This document shows positions 8,764 to 17,004 of a stretch of 64,000 bases of DNA, one piece after another. The notes under the pieces are model-generated. The model was not told the origin of the DNA and searched no databases. It was given only the letters and a program-made list of their open reading frames with translations. Source of the stretch: Streptomyces finlayi (GTDB lineage: Bacteria; Actinomycetota; Actinomycetes; Streptomycetales; Streptomycetaceae); contig NZ_CP045702.1 of NCBI RefSeq assembly GCF_014216315.1, positions 5,952,001 through 6,016,000 on the forward strand, in the 5' to 3' direction. A program made the position numbers and the translations under genes. Every line of letters begins with the position of its first letter. The stretch's first letter is position 1.

Positions 8764-10212
8764 TCAGCGGCATGTACGGCCGTCGTTGATGCAGCTCACC
8801 ACCCTGTTCATCGCCTTGCGTCCGAAGACGTTGATGAAGTCACCGTGATCCGTGACGGGTTTGTGCAGCTGCTCGGGAAACGAGTCGACGGCGAAGCCGG
8901 GGCCCGGCGGGACGTCGTACACGATGCGCTGCACGAGCTGCGGAATGGCCCGGAAGCCGTCCGGGCAACTGCCGTCGTCCTGCGCGAAGGCCACATGGGT
9001 GCGGTGATTCGCGCTGTCGGTGTTCCTGCCGTCCCAGCAGCTCTGGAACGCGAACGAGCGCACCACCTGGCTGCCTTCCGGACAGATCGGGTACTTGTCC
9101 TTCAGCTGACGGTCCTCGAATCCGGTACAGCTCCAGGACGCGTTGGCGTTCGCGTCCCCATTGGTGAACGCCTTCGCGTCCCCGGTGATGATCCGCAGGA
9201 AGCGCGGCATGGCCGTCACCTTTCCCCTGGGCGACCCGACGAACTTCAGGGTGACCTGCGACGGTGTCTGGATCTCGCCGACGTTCTGGTCCTTGCCGCC
9301 GCCGTCGGCGTCCACGTCGTTCTCGTCCTCGCCGTTCTGAAGGCGCAGCACCGGCCAGTAGTACGTGGACCTGTCGCCCTGATTGCGGCAGGTCGTCGCA
9401 CCCCGGGCCAGGTCGTCGTCGCTCGCGAACGCGTCGTTGGCCTGGTTGCCCACGTAGTCGTGCATGTGGTGGGCGCCATTGCTCACTCCCGGCGCGACGA
9501 TGACGTTGTCCGGGTTGAACTTCCCGTTCTCGTTGCGCCCGCAGTCGGTCGTGAACGTACCGCGTGAGGCGCCCCGTCGCTGGCGGGGGCGTTCGACGTT
9601 GGGCTGGACCGACTGGATGTCGACGAAATCGGACGCCTCGGGCCCGTTGCCCTCCTGCGCAGGGTCGGGATCTTGGTTCTCGTCCTCACCGGGTTCCTGG
9701 CCCTCGTCCTCCTCGCCTCCGCCGCCGGCTCCGGTGTCGTCCGCGCGCAGGGTGCACGGGGCCAGTCCTTCCAGCCCCTCCGGCCGGTCCGCGCCGCTGC
9801 GCTCGACGGCGATCCCGATACGGTCGAGGCCGGCCGTCCTCTTGGCCCTCAGCGGGCCGAGCACCGCGTTCTCGGCGAGATCCGGGTCCTGGGCGATCTG
9901 CTCCCTGCGGTCGGCGAACTGCCGATACGCGTCGGTGATCTGCGTATCCATCGCCGCCAGTTCGAGGTCGACCTCCCCGCGTGCTTCTTCGGGCACGTCG
10001 GCAAGTTCGTTCCCCACATCGGGACAGTCGATGGTGGACATCTGGGGACCCTCGTTACGGGTCTGTTCGGGAGGCGAGCCGGACCAGCCTTCTCCCGCGC
10101 TTGCGTAGACATTGAGGGCGACCAGCCCGCCTCCGCCCAGAATCAGTGCGGCCGAGGCGGCAATCGCCCGATTGGCCAGTGAGCTTCGTTTCTTGCGCGA
10201 TGTGCGTCCCAT
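8764..10212 (-). CDS. DUF1996 domain secreted protein
   Basis: A 482-residue protein. A basic N-terminus (MGRTSRKKRS) and one hydrophobic segment (AIAASAALILGGGGLVALNV) act as signal or anchor. An acidic linker rich in Glu, Gly and Pro (about residues 165-200) separates this from the DUF1996 domain (about 215-480). That domain has paired Cys and conserved GAHHMHDYVGN, RFLRIITGDA and SCWDGRN. The ATG at 10212 has AGAGGAG five bases upstream, which decides the start over an in-frame ATG 45 bases earlier. DUF1996 proteins are extracellular in actinobacteria and fungi. Their biochemical role is not established. Confidence 0.88.
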   Translation of the reverse strand: MGRTSRKKRSSLANRAIAASAALILGGGGLVALNVYASAGEGWSGSPPEQTRNEGPQMSTIDCPDVGNELADVPEEARGEVDLELAAMDTQITDAYRQFADRREQIAQDPDLAENAVLGPLRAKRTAGLDRIGIAVERSGADRPEGLEGLAPCTLRADDTGAGGGGEEDEGQEPGEDENQDPDPAQEGNGPEASDFVDIQSVQPNVERPRQRRGASRGTFTTDCGRNENGKFNPDNVIVAPGVSNGAHHMHDYVGNQANDAFASDDDLARGATTCRNQGDRSTYYWPVLRLQNGEDENDVDADGGGKDQNVGEIQTPSQVTLKFVGSPRGKVTAMPRFLRIITGDAKAFTNGDANANASWSCTGFEDRQLKDKYPICPEGSQVVRSFAFQSCWDGRNTDSANHRTHVAFAQDDGSCPDGFRAIPQLVQRIVYDVPPGPGFAVDSFPEQLHKPVTDHGDFINVFGRKAMNRVVSCINDGRTCR

Positions 10213-10333
10213 GGAACTCCTCTGCTTCGAGGGAGAAGCGTCACGTCCCATACGCACCGGGCGCGCACCCTGTTCAGACGCTCGTGGAATTCGTGGAGAT
10301 CCCCATGCGTAAAACGACCGGAATGCTCAACTC

Positions 10334-10894
10334 TCAGGCGAACGCCGCCATTTGCGCGTCGACGGGTGCCCCCGTCAGCCGGTTCGCGAGCGTCGACATC
10401 GTGTACGCGCCGACGCCGAGCACCACCTCCAGCGCGTTCTGCGGGGTGTAACCGTGCGCCTGGAAGCTCTCCAGGGACGCGTCGTCGACCGCGCCCGACG
10501 TGGCGAGAACGTCGAGCGTGAACCGCCGTACCGCTTCCATCCGTTCGTCAGGAAGCGCCGGTGCGCGGTCGTCGCGCAAAGCGGCGATCAGGTCCTCGTC
10601 CGCGCCGAGCGCGGTGAGCTTGGCCGTGTGCATCGCCACGCAGACGTGGCAGGCGTTGCGGGTGGCGATCGTCATGATCACGACCTCGCGGGAGAGCGGA
10701 TCCAGCGTGGTCGACTCGAATACCGCGCTGATCTTCAGGAAGCCGTCGAGCAGGTGGGGCGACGTGGCGAGTCGTGCGACGGCGGAGGGCAGATAGCCGG
10801 ACCGCCGCGCCACGGCCTCCATGGTGCCGCGGGCGGCGGCGGGTGCGGTGTCGAGGGTGTGCTCGGGGAACGCGGACAGGGTGATGGCTGACAT
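10334..10894 (-). CDS. Carboxymuconolactone decarboxylase-family (AhpD-like) protein
   Basis: A 186-residue CMD-fold protein. The redox pair CHVC lies in NACHVCVAMHTAKL at about residue 85, with a His three residues after the second Cys, as in alkylhydroperoxidase AhpD. The ATG at 10894 has GAGAGG upstream. It is divergent from a MarR gene, and the 75-base gap holds a clear inverted repeat, so the MarR protein probably represses it. Proteins of this type reduce peroxides or serve as disulfide relays. The physiological substrate is unknown. Confidence 0.88.
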   Translation of the reverse strand: MSAITLSAFPEHTLDTAPAAARGTMEAVARRSGYLPSAVARLATSPHLLDGFLKISAVFESTTLDPLSREVVIMTIATRNACHVCVAMHTAKLTALGADEDLIAALRDDRAPALPDERMEAVRRFTLDVLATSGAVDDASLESFQAHGYTPQNALEVVLGVGAYTMSTLANRLTGAPVDAQMAAFA

Positions 10895-10914
10895 GGATAC
10901 CTCTCGGCTCTCGC

Positions 10915-10962
10915 GGTAAACTCGACAACATGATTGACGAAAAGGTAAACCAGGTTGTCGAG
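10915..10962. promoter_or_regulatory. MarR-type operator region between divergent genes
   Basis: A perfect nine-base inverted repeat, CTCGACAAC at 10921-10929 and GTTGTCGAG at 10954-10962, lies between the CMD and MarR starts. The heptamer GGTAAAC occurs twice as a direct repeat, at 10915-10921 and 10944-10950. The layout suits a dimeric MarR protein covering both promoters. Confidence 0.55.
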
Positions 10963-10969
10963 ATGCGCA

Positions 10970-11443
10970 ATGGCTGAGCCGGAGGAAAGGGCGGGCTTCG
11001 AGCTGCCGCTGCTGCTGTTCGCGGGGTTCCGGTCGATCATCGACGAGCTGCACGGCGAGCTGGCCGCGCACGGTCACCCGGACGTGCGGCCCGCCTACGG
11101 CTTCGCCCTCCAGGCGGTCGGGCGGGACGGTGCGAGCGCCGGCGGGATCGGGCGGCGGCTCGGGGTGTCCAAGCAGGCCGCGGGCAAGACCGTCGAGAAG
11201 CTGGAGGCCCTCGGTTACGTGGAGCGCGTCGACGATCCGCAGGACGGCCGGCGCAAGGTCGTCCGGCTCACCCCGCGCGGCACGGACGTGCTGGTCAGGT
11301 CGGCCCGGGAGTTCGACCGCATCCGGGCGGAGTGGGTGGCGTCCCTGGGCGCCGAACGCATGGCCGCGATGGAGGCGGGTCTGCGGGCGATGGCGCCCGC
11401 GAGTGCGTTCCGCCTCGACGCGGCGGGGTGGTTCACGGGCTGA
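10970..11443 (+). CDS. MarR-family transcriptional regulator
   Basis: A 157-residue winged-helix regulator. The recognition region is GIGRRLGVSKQAAGKTVEKL and the wing is RVDDPQDGRRKVVRLTPRG, the standard MarR pattern at about residues 50-100. The ATG at 10970 gives MAEPEERAG. It is divergent from the CMD/AhpD-like gene, the usual arrangement for a redox- or phenolic-responsive repressor and its target. No Cys is present in the DNA-binding part, so a thiol switch is not obvious. Confidence 0.9.
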   Translation: MAEPEERAGFELPLLLFAGFRSIIDELHGELAAHGHPDVRPAYGFALQAVGRDGASAGGIGRRLGVSKQAAGKTVEKLEALGYVERVDDPQDGRRKVVRLTPRGTDVLVRSAREFDRIRAEWVASLGAERMAAMEAGLRAMAPASAFRLDAAGWFTG

Positions 11444-11631
11444 GCGAGCCGGAGCCGGCTGTCCCCGGCCCCCTCTTCCGGCTGCCGGGCCTGGAACCGG
11501 TGAGTCCGCCGCCGGGCCCGGGCGGGCCGGGGACCCGGTGGGGCGGGCGGGAGGTCGCGGCTGACGCGGCAGCCGAGAAGGACCCCGGACCGGTGTCCGG
11601 GGGCCGTCTCGTGGCGGGGCGCGGTTGCGGT

Positions 11632-12186
11632 TCAGGGGGCGTACGTGTAGCCCACGCGCCGGACGGTCCGGATCGTGCCGCGGTGTTCCGCGCCCAGCTT
11701 GCGCCTCAGCCGGGCGACATGGACGTCCACGGTGCGCCCGTCGCCCACGTGCCCGTACCCCCACACCGTCGTCACCAGCTGATCACGGGTGTGGACCCGG
11801 TGGGGGTGCGCCACCAGGTGCGCGAGGAGCTCGAACTCCAGATAGGTGAGGTCCAGCGGGACGCCGTCCACCGCGGCGGTGCGCCGGGCTGAGTCGATAC
11901 GGACGGGCCCGCTGCCCGGACCCTCCGCGTCCGGCTGCGGATCGGCCGGTACCAGGACGAGGTAGCCGATCATCGGGGGCTGCCCCGGCAGCGTGGGCAG
12001 GGAGTGCTGCGGCGCGGGCAGCCAGGTGGCTCCCGGCGGCAGCAGACCGGCCAGATCGGAGAACTGGACGATCTCGTCGGGGTCGACGGAACGCAGCCGG
12101 TGGCGGGGGGAGGAGAAGGGGCGGACGGTGGAGGTGGCCGCAGCGGGCGCCGATGATGCCGCGGAGAGGGTACGAGTGTTCGCCAT
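11632..12186 (-). CDS. Winged-helix regulator with OmpR-type C-terminal DNA-binding domain
   Basis: A 184-residue protein. The C-terminal 90 residues form a Trans_reg_C domain (LTYLEFELLAHLVAHPHRVH, VDVHVARLRRKLG, RRVGYTYAP). The N-terminal 90 residues are Pro/Ala-rich with MIGYLVLVPADPQ and lack a recognisable receiver Asp. It therefore looks like an orphan regulator rather than a phosphorylated one. It lies just downstream of glnII, and S. coelicolor encodes a GlnR paralogue (GlnRII) in the same neighbourhood. I cannot show that this is its orthologue. A short Cys-Cys leader ORF begins about 200 bases upstream on the same strand. Confidence 0.85.
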   Translation of the reverse strand: MANTRTLSAASSAPAAATSTVRPFSSPRHRLRSVDPDEIVQFSDLAGLLPPGATWLPAPQHSLPTLPGQPPMIGYLVLVPADPQPDAEGPGSGPVRIDSARRTAAVDGVPLDLTYLEFELLAHLVAHPHRVHTRDQLVTTVWGYGHVGDGRTVDVHVARLRRKLGAEHRGTIRTVRRVGYTYAP

Positions 12187-12268
12187 GAGGGTCAGCTCTT
12201 TCGCGCGAGGAGTCGTCGAGGACGGACGTACGTCGTGCGCGCGGGGCCGAAGACCGGGGTGAGCGGCT

Positions 12269-12388
12269 TTAGAGGGCCTGCGCGTTCCACGCGCGGCAAC
12301 ACACCCGGTCGAAGTCATCATGCTGGCGAGAGGGCCAGAACGGCTCGAGGTCGCTGCGACCCGGTGAGATGTGCTGGAAGCCGACCAT
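12269..12388 (-). CDS. Short leader-peptide-like ORF with tandem cysteines (39 codons)
   Basis: ATG at 12388 to TAA at 12269, encoding 39 residues. It begins MVGFQHISPGRSDLEPFWPS and ends DRVCCRAWNAQAL. It sits 82 bases upstream of the winged-helix regulator start, on the same strand. The paired Cys codons (TGT TGC) near the end, and the small size, resemble the cysteine-type attenuation leader peptides known in Streptomyces. Its composition is unlike random high-GC sequence (three aromatic residues, few Ala). The ribosome site is weak (GGGGGC). Expression is inferred. Confidence 0.5.
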   Translation of the reverse strand: MVGFQHISPGRSDLEPFWPSRQHDDFDRVCCRAWNAQAL

Positions 12389-12438
12389 GCCCCCATTGAA
12401 GCAGACAACGCGTCAGCGCAGCAGGGGCCCTCTCACCC

Positions 12439-12481
12439 GTCGATAGGGTCCGTCCGGCCGAGGCGGACGGACCCTATCGAC
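12439..12481 (-). terminator. Second terminator hairpin after glnII
   Basis: Perfect 18-base arms at 12439-12456 and 12464-12481 flank a seven-base loop. It lies immediately beyond the first glnII hairpin, giving a tandem terminator between glnII and the short ORF and regulator downstream. Confidence 0.8.
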
Positions 12482-12484
12482 GCC

Positions 12485-12521
12485 GCGGGGGCGCCCACCG
12501 GAATCCGGTGAGCGCCCCCGC
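12485..12521 (-). terminator. First terminator hairpin after glnII
   Basis: Outer ten-base arms at 12485-12494 and 12512-12521 (GCGGGGGCGC) and inner arms CACCGG/CCGGTG at 12496-12501 and 12505-12510 pair around a three-base loop. It starts 20 bases after the glnII stop. Confidence 0.8.
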
Positions 12522-12540
12522 GTACGGACGAAGAGCGGGA

Positions 12541-13584
12541 TCAGACCTGGTCGGCCTTCTCCAGCGCGGTGCAGCACGTGTCGACGATCAGCCGCGTGAC
12601 GACGTACGGGTCGACGTTGGCGTTGGGGCGGCGGTCCTCGATGTAGCCCTTCTGGTCCTGCTCGACCTGCCACGGGATGCGGACCGAGGCGCCACGGTCG
12701 GAAACGCCGTAGCTGTACTCGTTCCACGGGGCGGTCTCGTGCAGACCCGTCAGACGGTCGTCGATGCCCGCGCCGTAGTTCTTGACGTGGTCCATCGGCT
12801 TCGAGCCCTCGCCGAGGGACTCGCACGCGGTGATGATCGCGTCGTAACCCTCGCGCATCGCCTTGGTGGAGAAGTTGGTGTGCGCACCGGCGCCGTTCCA
12901 GTCGCCCTTGACCGGCTTCGGGTCCAGGGTCGCGGAGACGTCGAAGTCCTCGGCGGTGCGGTACAGCAGCCAGCGGGCGATCCACAGCTGGTCGGAGACC
13001 TCCAGCGGGGAGACCGGTCCGACCTGGAACTCCCACTGGCCGGGCATGACCTCGGCGTTGATGCCGGAGATGGCCAGGCCCGCCTTGAGGCAGTTGTCGA
13101 GGTGCTTCTCGACGATGTCGCGGCCGAAGATCTCGTCGGCGCCGACACCGCAGTAGTAGCCGCCCTGCGCGGCCGGGAAGCCGGCCTCCGGGAAGCCGAG
13201 CGGGCGGTGCCCGTCGAAGAAGGTGTACTCCTGCTCGATGCCGAAGACGGGCTCCTGGCCCGCGAACCGCTCGGCGACCGGACGGAGCGAGGCACGGGTG
13301 TTGGACTCGTGCGGCGTCATGTCGATGTCGAAGACCTCGCACAGGACGAGGACGTCGTCACCGCCCCGGATCGGGTCCGGACACGTGAAGACCGGCTTCA
13401 GCACCCGGTCGGAGGCGTGGCCCTCGGCCTGGTTGGTGCTCGAACCGTCGAAGCCCCAGATGGGCAGGTCCGCCACATCGGCCGAGGGCGACCCGGCCAT
13501 GATCTTCGTCTTGGAGCGAAGCTTGGCGGTCGGCTCGGTGCCGTCGATCCAGATGTACTCAGCCTTGAACGTCACGGAAGCCAT
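12541..13584 (-). CDS. glnII: Glutamine synthetase type II (eukaryotic-type GSII)
   Basis: Makes glutamine from glutamate, ammonia and ATP in the cytoplasm. The 347-residue length is that of GSII, not the 469 of GSI. Motifs are LPIWGFDGSST, FGIEQEYTFFDGHRPLGFP, the glycine-rich GVGADEIFGR, the metal and ammonia site region VMPGQWEFQVGP, and NGAGAHTNFSTKAMR. GSII enzymes lack the adenylylation loop, so control is mainly transcriptional. A GlnR box sits 48-85 bases upstream. A second, type I enzyme (glnA) lies 11 kb away in this window. The ATG is followed by ASVTFKAEYIW, the usual streptomycete start. Confidence 0.98.
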   Translation of the reverse strand: MASVTFKAEYIWIDGTEPTAKLRSKTKIMAGSPSADVADLPIWGFDGSSTNQAEGHASDRVLKPVFTCPDPIRGGDDVLVLCEVFDIDMTPHESNTRASLRPVAERFAGQEPVFGIEQEYTFFDGHRPLGFPEAGFPAAQGGYYCGVGADEIFGRDIVEKHLDNCLKAGLAISGINAEVMPGQWEFQVGPVSPLEVSDQLWIARWLLYRTAEDFDVSATLDPKPVKGDWNGAGAHTNFSTKAMREGYDAIITACESLGEGSKPMDHVKNYGAGIDDRLTGLHETAPWNEYSYGVSDRGASVRIPWQVEQDQKGYIEDRRPNANVDPYVVTRLIVDTCCTALEKADQV

Positions 13585-13631
13585 CCTTCGAGGGGTGCTG
13601 CGGTCTCTGCTGCGCAGCTTCGCAAGACGCG

Positions 13632-13669
13632 ATTTCCCGGCCGTTGCCCGAATGTGAACCCCGTGTTAC
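13632..13669 (-). promoter_or_regulatory. GlnR box upstream of glnII
   Basis: On the minus strand four pentamers are spaced by exactly six bases each: GTAAC (13669-13665), TTCAC (13658-13654), GCAAC (13647-13643) and GAAAT (13636-13632). This matches the GlnR pattern of alternating GTnAC and GAAAC half-sites. The second half-site is the poorest match. GlnR activates nitrogen-scavenging genes under nitrogen limitation. Confidence 0.8.
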
Positions 13670-13770
13670 CTAGGATTCCTCCGTATACCGGGGACACGGT
13701 GCGGGGACGCGGTGGGGCGACGCGGTGCCGGGGACACGCGCCGGTCGGTCCGCCCGGCCGGTCCGCCCGG

Positions 13771-14180
13771 TCACGCGCGAGCCTTCGGCAGGGAGGCGAA
13801 TCCGGCGGCGTGAACCCGTCGCACCATCTCCTCCTCGCTCGTGCCCAGGGCGACGGCCGCGCGGGGGAGCGACCAGTCCGCGTCGGACAGCCTGTGCGGC
13901 AGATGGCCCCGTCGGACCTGGGCCTCGGACAGCCGGAACGTCTTCAGACAGGCGACCCGCCCCCTGTGATCGTCTCCCCGATGTGCCGGCCCTCCTGGTT
14001 GCGAAGGAACGGCGGCAGGAACCGCCACGGCGTGAAGTCCCCCATCCGGTGGACCCGGTCGAACGCGTACGAGGTGTCCAGCAGCTCGCGGCGAGAGCCC
14101 TTCGCGCACGAGGTTCCCTTCCCCTGGCCGTCCACAAAACGTGCGACCTGCCGGTCCAGACAGGTGTGCAGCGCCACCAC
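13771..14180 (-). pseudogene. Frameshifted small gene, function unknown
   Basis: Two overlapping frames join into one plausible protein. The first, from GTG 14180, contains SRRELLDTSYAFDRVHRMGD and ends soon after RHIGETITGG. The second continues as RVACLKTFRLSEAQVRRG, through LSDADWSLPRAAVALGTS, and ends SLPKARA at 13771. Adding one G to the five-G run near 13961 fuses them in frame. So either a single-base deletion broke the gene or the base call is wrong. I do not recognise the family. A homopolymer of eight C at the 5' end (near 14180-14187) could hide a second lesion joining it to the next small gene. Confidence 0.5.
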
Positions 14181-14202
14181 CCCCCCCGTACGCCCCGGAG
14201 AA

Positions 14203-14433
14203 CTAGGCGAGTTCCACCAGAGCCGGCAGATCCTCGGCGTCCCGGATCCCCGCCGTGGGCACGCTCGGAGTCAGCCGCCGCACATCGAAACCGTCCGCGT
14301 CGTATACGGGGTTCACATGGACCACCGCCGTGTGCCGGCCCGGGTCCAGCCGCTGTGAACCTCGGGCGCCACCGATCCACTTCTCGTACGTCCCTGGGGA
14401 CCGATCCCGCTCGGCACCCGGGTAACCGCCCAC
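14203..14433 (-). CDS. Small hypothetical protein (76 aa), possibly part of a decayed gene
   Basis: An open frame of 76 codons containing GTYEKWIGGARGSQRLDPGR and ending AEDLPALVELA. Amino-acid composition is protein-like (Tyr, Trp, Ile, Val, His), unlike shadow frames here. It stops 22 bases before the next small broken gene on the same strand. The two may be remnants of one longer gene interrupted near the eight-C run. No family was recognised. Confidence 0.4.
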   Translation of the reverse strand: MGGYPGAERDRSPGTYEKWIGGARGSQRLDPGRHTAVVHVNPVYDADGFDVRRLTPSVPTAGIRDAEDLPALVELA

Positions 14434-14524
14434 GACCCTGCCCCGCCACCGCGTTCACCCCGCCACCGCGTTCACGGACAGGGCGAAGTCATCGCGGCGC
14501 GCACGGGGCGGCACACTGGCTCCC

Positions 14525-15454
14525 ATGACGACACCTCCTGCTCCCCACACGCCGCTGCGGATCGGCCTGCTCGGTACGGGCCCCTGGGCCCGCAACACCC
14601 AGGCCCCCGCCCTCGCCGCCCACCCCGGCGTCCGGCTGAGCGGTGTCTGGGGTCGTCGGCCCGAGGCCGCGGAGTCACTGGCCGCCGCCCACGGCACCGA
14701 GGCGTACACCGGTGAAACCGGCATCGATGAGCTCTTCGCGGCGAGTGACGCGGTGGCCTTCGCGCTGCCGCCGGACATCCAGGCCCCGCTGGCGGTCCGC
14801 GCCGCTGCCGCCGGCTGCCACCTCCTGATGGACAAGCCCGTCGCCACCACTGTGGCGGGCGCACGGGAGCTCGCCGGGGCGGCGGAGCGGGCCGGGGTCG
14901 CGTCCGTGGTCTTCTGCACCCTGCGGTTCGCCACCGGGACGGCACAGTGGATCACCGAACAGGCCGCGCTGGACGGCTGGTTCACCGCCCGCGCCCAGTG
15001 GCTCGGCGCGCTGTACGCACCGGAGGCGTCGAGCGAGTACGCCGCCTCGCCCTGGCGCCGGGAGAAGGGCGGCCTGTGGGACGTGGGCCCGCACGTGCTC
15101 TCCGTCCTCATCCCGGTGCTGGGCGAGGTCACGGAACTGACAGCGGCCCGCGGCCCCGCCGACACCACCCATCTGGTGCTCCGCCACGCCTCCGGGGCTT
15201 CGAGCACGGTGACGCTCGGCCTGGGCGCACCCGTGGCTGCGGTGGGCATGGAGATCGAGCTGCGGGGCGAGAGGGGTGTGGTGACCCTGCCGGACTGGGG
15301 CGACGCGGTGGGCGCGTTCCGGAGCGCGGTGGACGCGCTGACGGAGTCCGTGCGTACGGGAGTGCCGCACCCCTGCGACGTACGGTTCGGGCTGCGCCTG
15401 ACGGAACTGCTGGCGGAGGCCGAGGCAGGACTGCTGGTTTCCCGGCGCCTCTGA
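14525..15454 (+). CDS. Gfo/Idh/MocA-family NAD(P)-dependent oxidoreductase
   Basis: A 309-residue oxidoreductase. The N-terminal Rossmann fold has IGLLGTGPWARNTQAPAL (residues about 12-30). The family Lys-Pro motif is in LLMDKPVATT near residue 102. The C-terminal alpha/beta substrate domain has GGLWDVGPHVLS near residue 180, whose Asp and His fit the catalytic site. Members oxidise or reduce sugars, inositols or related polyols. No sugar operon adjoins it, so the substrate is unknown. Confidence 0.9.
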   Translation: MTTPPAPHTPLRIGLLGTGPWARNTQAPALAAHPGVRLSGVWGRRPEAAESLAAAHGTEAYTGETGIDELFAASDAVAFALPPDIQAPLAVRAAAAGCHLLMDKPVATTVAGARELAGAAERAGVASVVFCTLRFATGTAQWITEQAALDGWFTARAQWLGALYAPEASSEYAASPWRREKGGLWDVGPHVLSVLIPVLGEVTELTAARGPADTTHLVLRHASGASSTVTLGLGAPVAAVGMEIELRGERGVVTLPDWGDAVGAFRSAVDALTESVRTGVPHPCDVRFGLRLTELLAEAEAGLLVSRRL

Positions 15455-15553
15455 CCTGCGCTCCGGCGGGGGCGTCCGATCTCGGCGCGCGGTACCTCCG
15501 CAGCCCCAGACCCTTCTCAGCCGGGCGGCACCCCCGCAGCCCCAGGCCCTCTC

Positions 15554-16957
15554 TCACTCGGGCGGCAGCGCCCGGCACAGTGCGTCCAGGGCGGGTGGAT
15601 AGGCGTGCTCGGCCGGGGTCGAGTACCCCACGACCAGCCCGTCCCGGCCGCCTTCCGTCGCGGCCGGGTGCAGATAGTCGGAGAGGCCCTCGACCGCCAG
15701 CCCTTGCCAGGCCGCCGCCCGGACCACCGACTGCTCCGTCCCGGCCGGCAGTTCCAGGACCGCGTGCAGACCCGCGGCGATCCCGGAGACCCGGACGGAT
15801 GGCGCCCGTTCCGCCAGGGCGGCCACCAGCAGGTCGCGCCGGCGTCGGTGGCGCTGCCGCATCCGGCGCACCTGGCGGTCGTACGACCCCGACTCGACGA
15901 AGTCGGCGAGTGTGAGCTGCTCCGTGGCGCTCGACCACTGCTCGCGCTCGCCCTTGGCCGCCACGACGTCCTCCACCAGCCGTTCCGGAAGCACCAGCCA
16001 GCCGATCCGCAGCGCGGGGGAGAGGCTCTTGCTCACGGACCCCAGCAGCACCACGTGCTCCGGATCGAGACCCTGCACCGCGCCGACGGGCTGCCGGTCG
16101 TAGCGGAACTCGCCGTCGTAGTCGTCCTCCACGACGACGCCCCCGGTCGCCCGCGCCCAGTCGACCACGGCGGCGCGCCGCTCCGGATGCAACGGCCCAC
16201 CGGTCGGGAACTGGTGCGCGGCGGTGAGCAGAGCGGCCCGGTCCGTGCCCCTCAACTCGGCGACGCGCGCGCCGTCTTCGTCCACGCCGATCGGACGGGT
16301 GCCGACGCCCTGGCCGGTGAGCAGCGCCCGGTGGAACGGCAGTCCGTACGCCTCCACCGCCCAGGGGCCGCCCAGCACGTCCGCCAGCAGGCGCAGCCCG
16401 TGCGCGGCGCCCGAGCACAGGACGATGCGCTCTGGTGCGGTCCGTACGCCGCGTACCCGGGCCAGATAGCCGGCCAGGGCCTGCCGCAGCTCGGGCCGCC
16501 CGCGCGGATCTCCGGGTCCGAAGGCGTCGTTGGGCGCCTCGGTGAGCGCCCGCCGGGCCGAGGCCAGCCACGCGGTCCTGGGGAACACCGAGGGGTCCGG
16601 CTTCCCCTGGACCAGGTCGTGGACCGGGCGGGCGGTGCGCGGCGGGGTCCGCTGCCGGTGTACGGGGGTGACGGGCGCGGCCCGCTCCGCGACCCGGGTG
16701 CCGGAACCCTGGCGGGCGGTCAGCCAGCCCTCGGCGACGAGCTCCGCGTAGGCGTCGGCGACGGTGTTGCGGGCCAGGCCCAGATCGACGGCGAGCGAAC
16801 GGTACGGCGGCAGCCGGGTGCCCGGTGCGAGCCGCCCGCTCCGCACGGCCTCGCGCAGCGCCCGCATGAGGACGGCCCGCCTGTTCCCCGTACCCGAAAG
16901 GGCCAGCGGCAGATCGCTGCCCAGGACCTCGGCCGAATTGACCCATGAATCAACCAT
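15554..16957 (-). CDS. MocR/PdxR-type GntR regulator with aminotransferase-like domain
   Basis: A 467-residue fusion protein. The N-terminal GntR winged helix (about residues 25-95) has LPPYRSLAVDLGLARNTVAD. A linker of about 30 residues leads to a fold-type I aminotransferase domain. The predicted PLP-binding Lys is in LLGSVSKSLSPALRIGW, and VVVEDDYDGEFRYD carries the cofactor-contacting Asp and Tyr. MocR proteins sense PLP or an amino compound with this domain. It is divergent from the CMD gene at 17005, 47 bases away, which is probably its target. Confidence 0.92.
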   Translation of the reverse strand: MVDSWVNSAEVLGSDLPLALSGTGNRRAVLMRALREAVRSGRLAPGTRLPPYRSLAVDLGLARNTVADAYAELVAEGWLTARQGSGTRVAERAAPVTPVHRQRTPPRTARPVHDLVQGKPDPSVFPRTAWLASARRALTEAPNDAFGPGDPRGRPELRQALAGYLARVRGVRTAPERIVLCSGAAHGLRLLADVLGGPWAVEAYGLPFHRALLTGQGVGTRPIGVDEDGARVAELRGTDRAALLTAAHQFPTGGPLHPERRAAVVDWARATGGVVVEDDYDGEFRYDRQPVGAVQGLDPEHVVLLGSVSKSLSPALRIGWLVLPERLVEDVVAAKGEREQWSSATEQLTLADFVESGSYDRQVRRMRQRHRRRRDLLVAALAERAPSVRVSGIAAGLHAVLELPAGTEQSVVRAAAWQGLAVEGLSDYLHPAATEGGRDGLVVGYSTPAEHAYPPALDALCRALPPE

Positions 16958-17004
16958 CGAAATGCACCCCGTAGCCGGTCGCTGGTTCCCATAGATTCGT
17001 ACTC

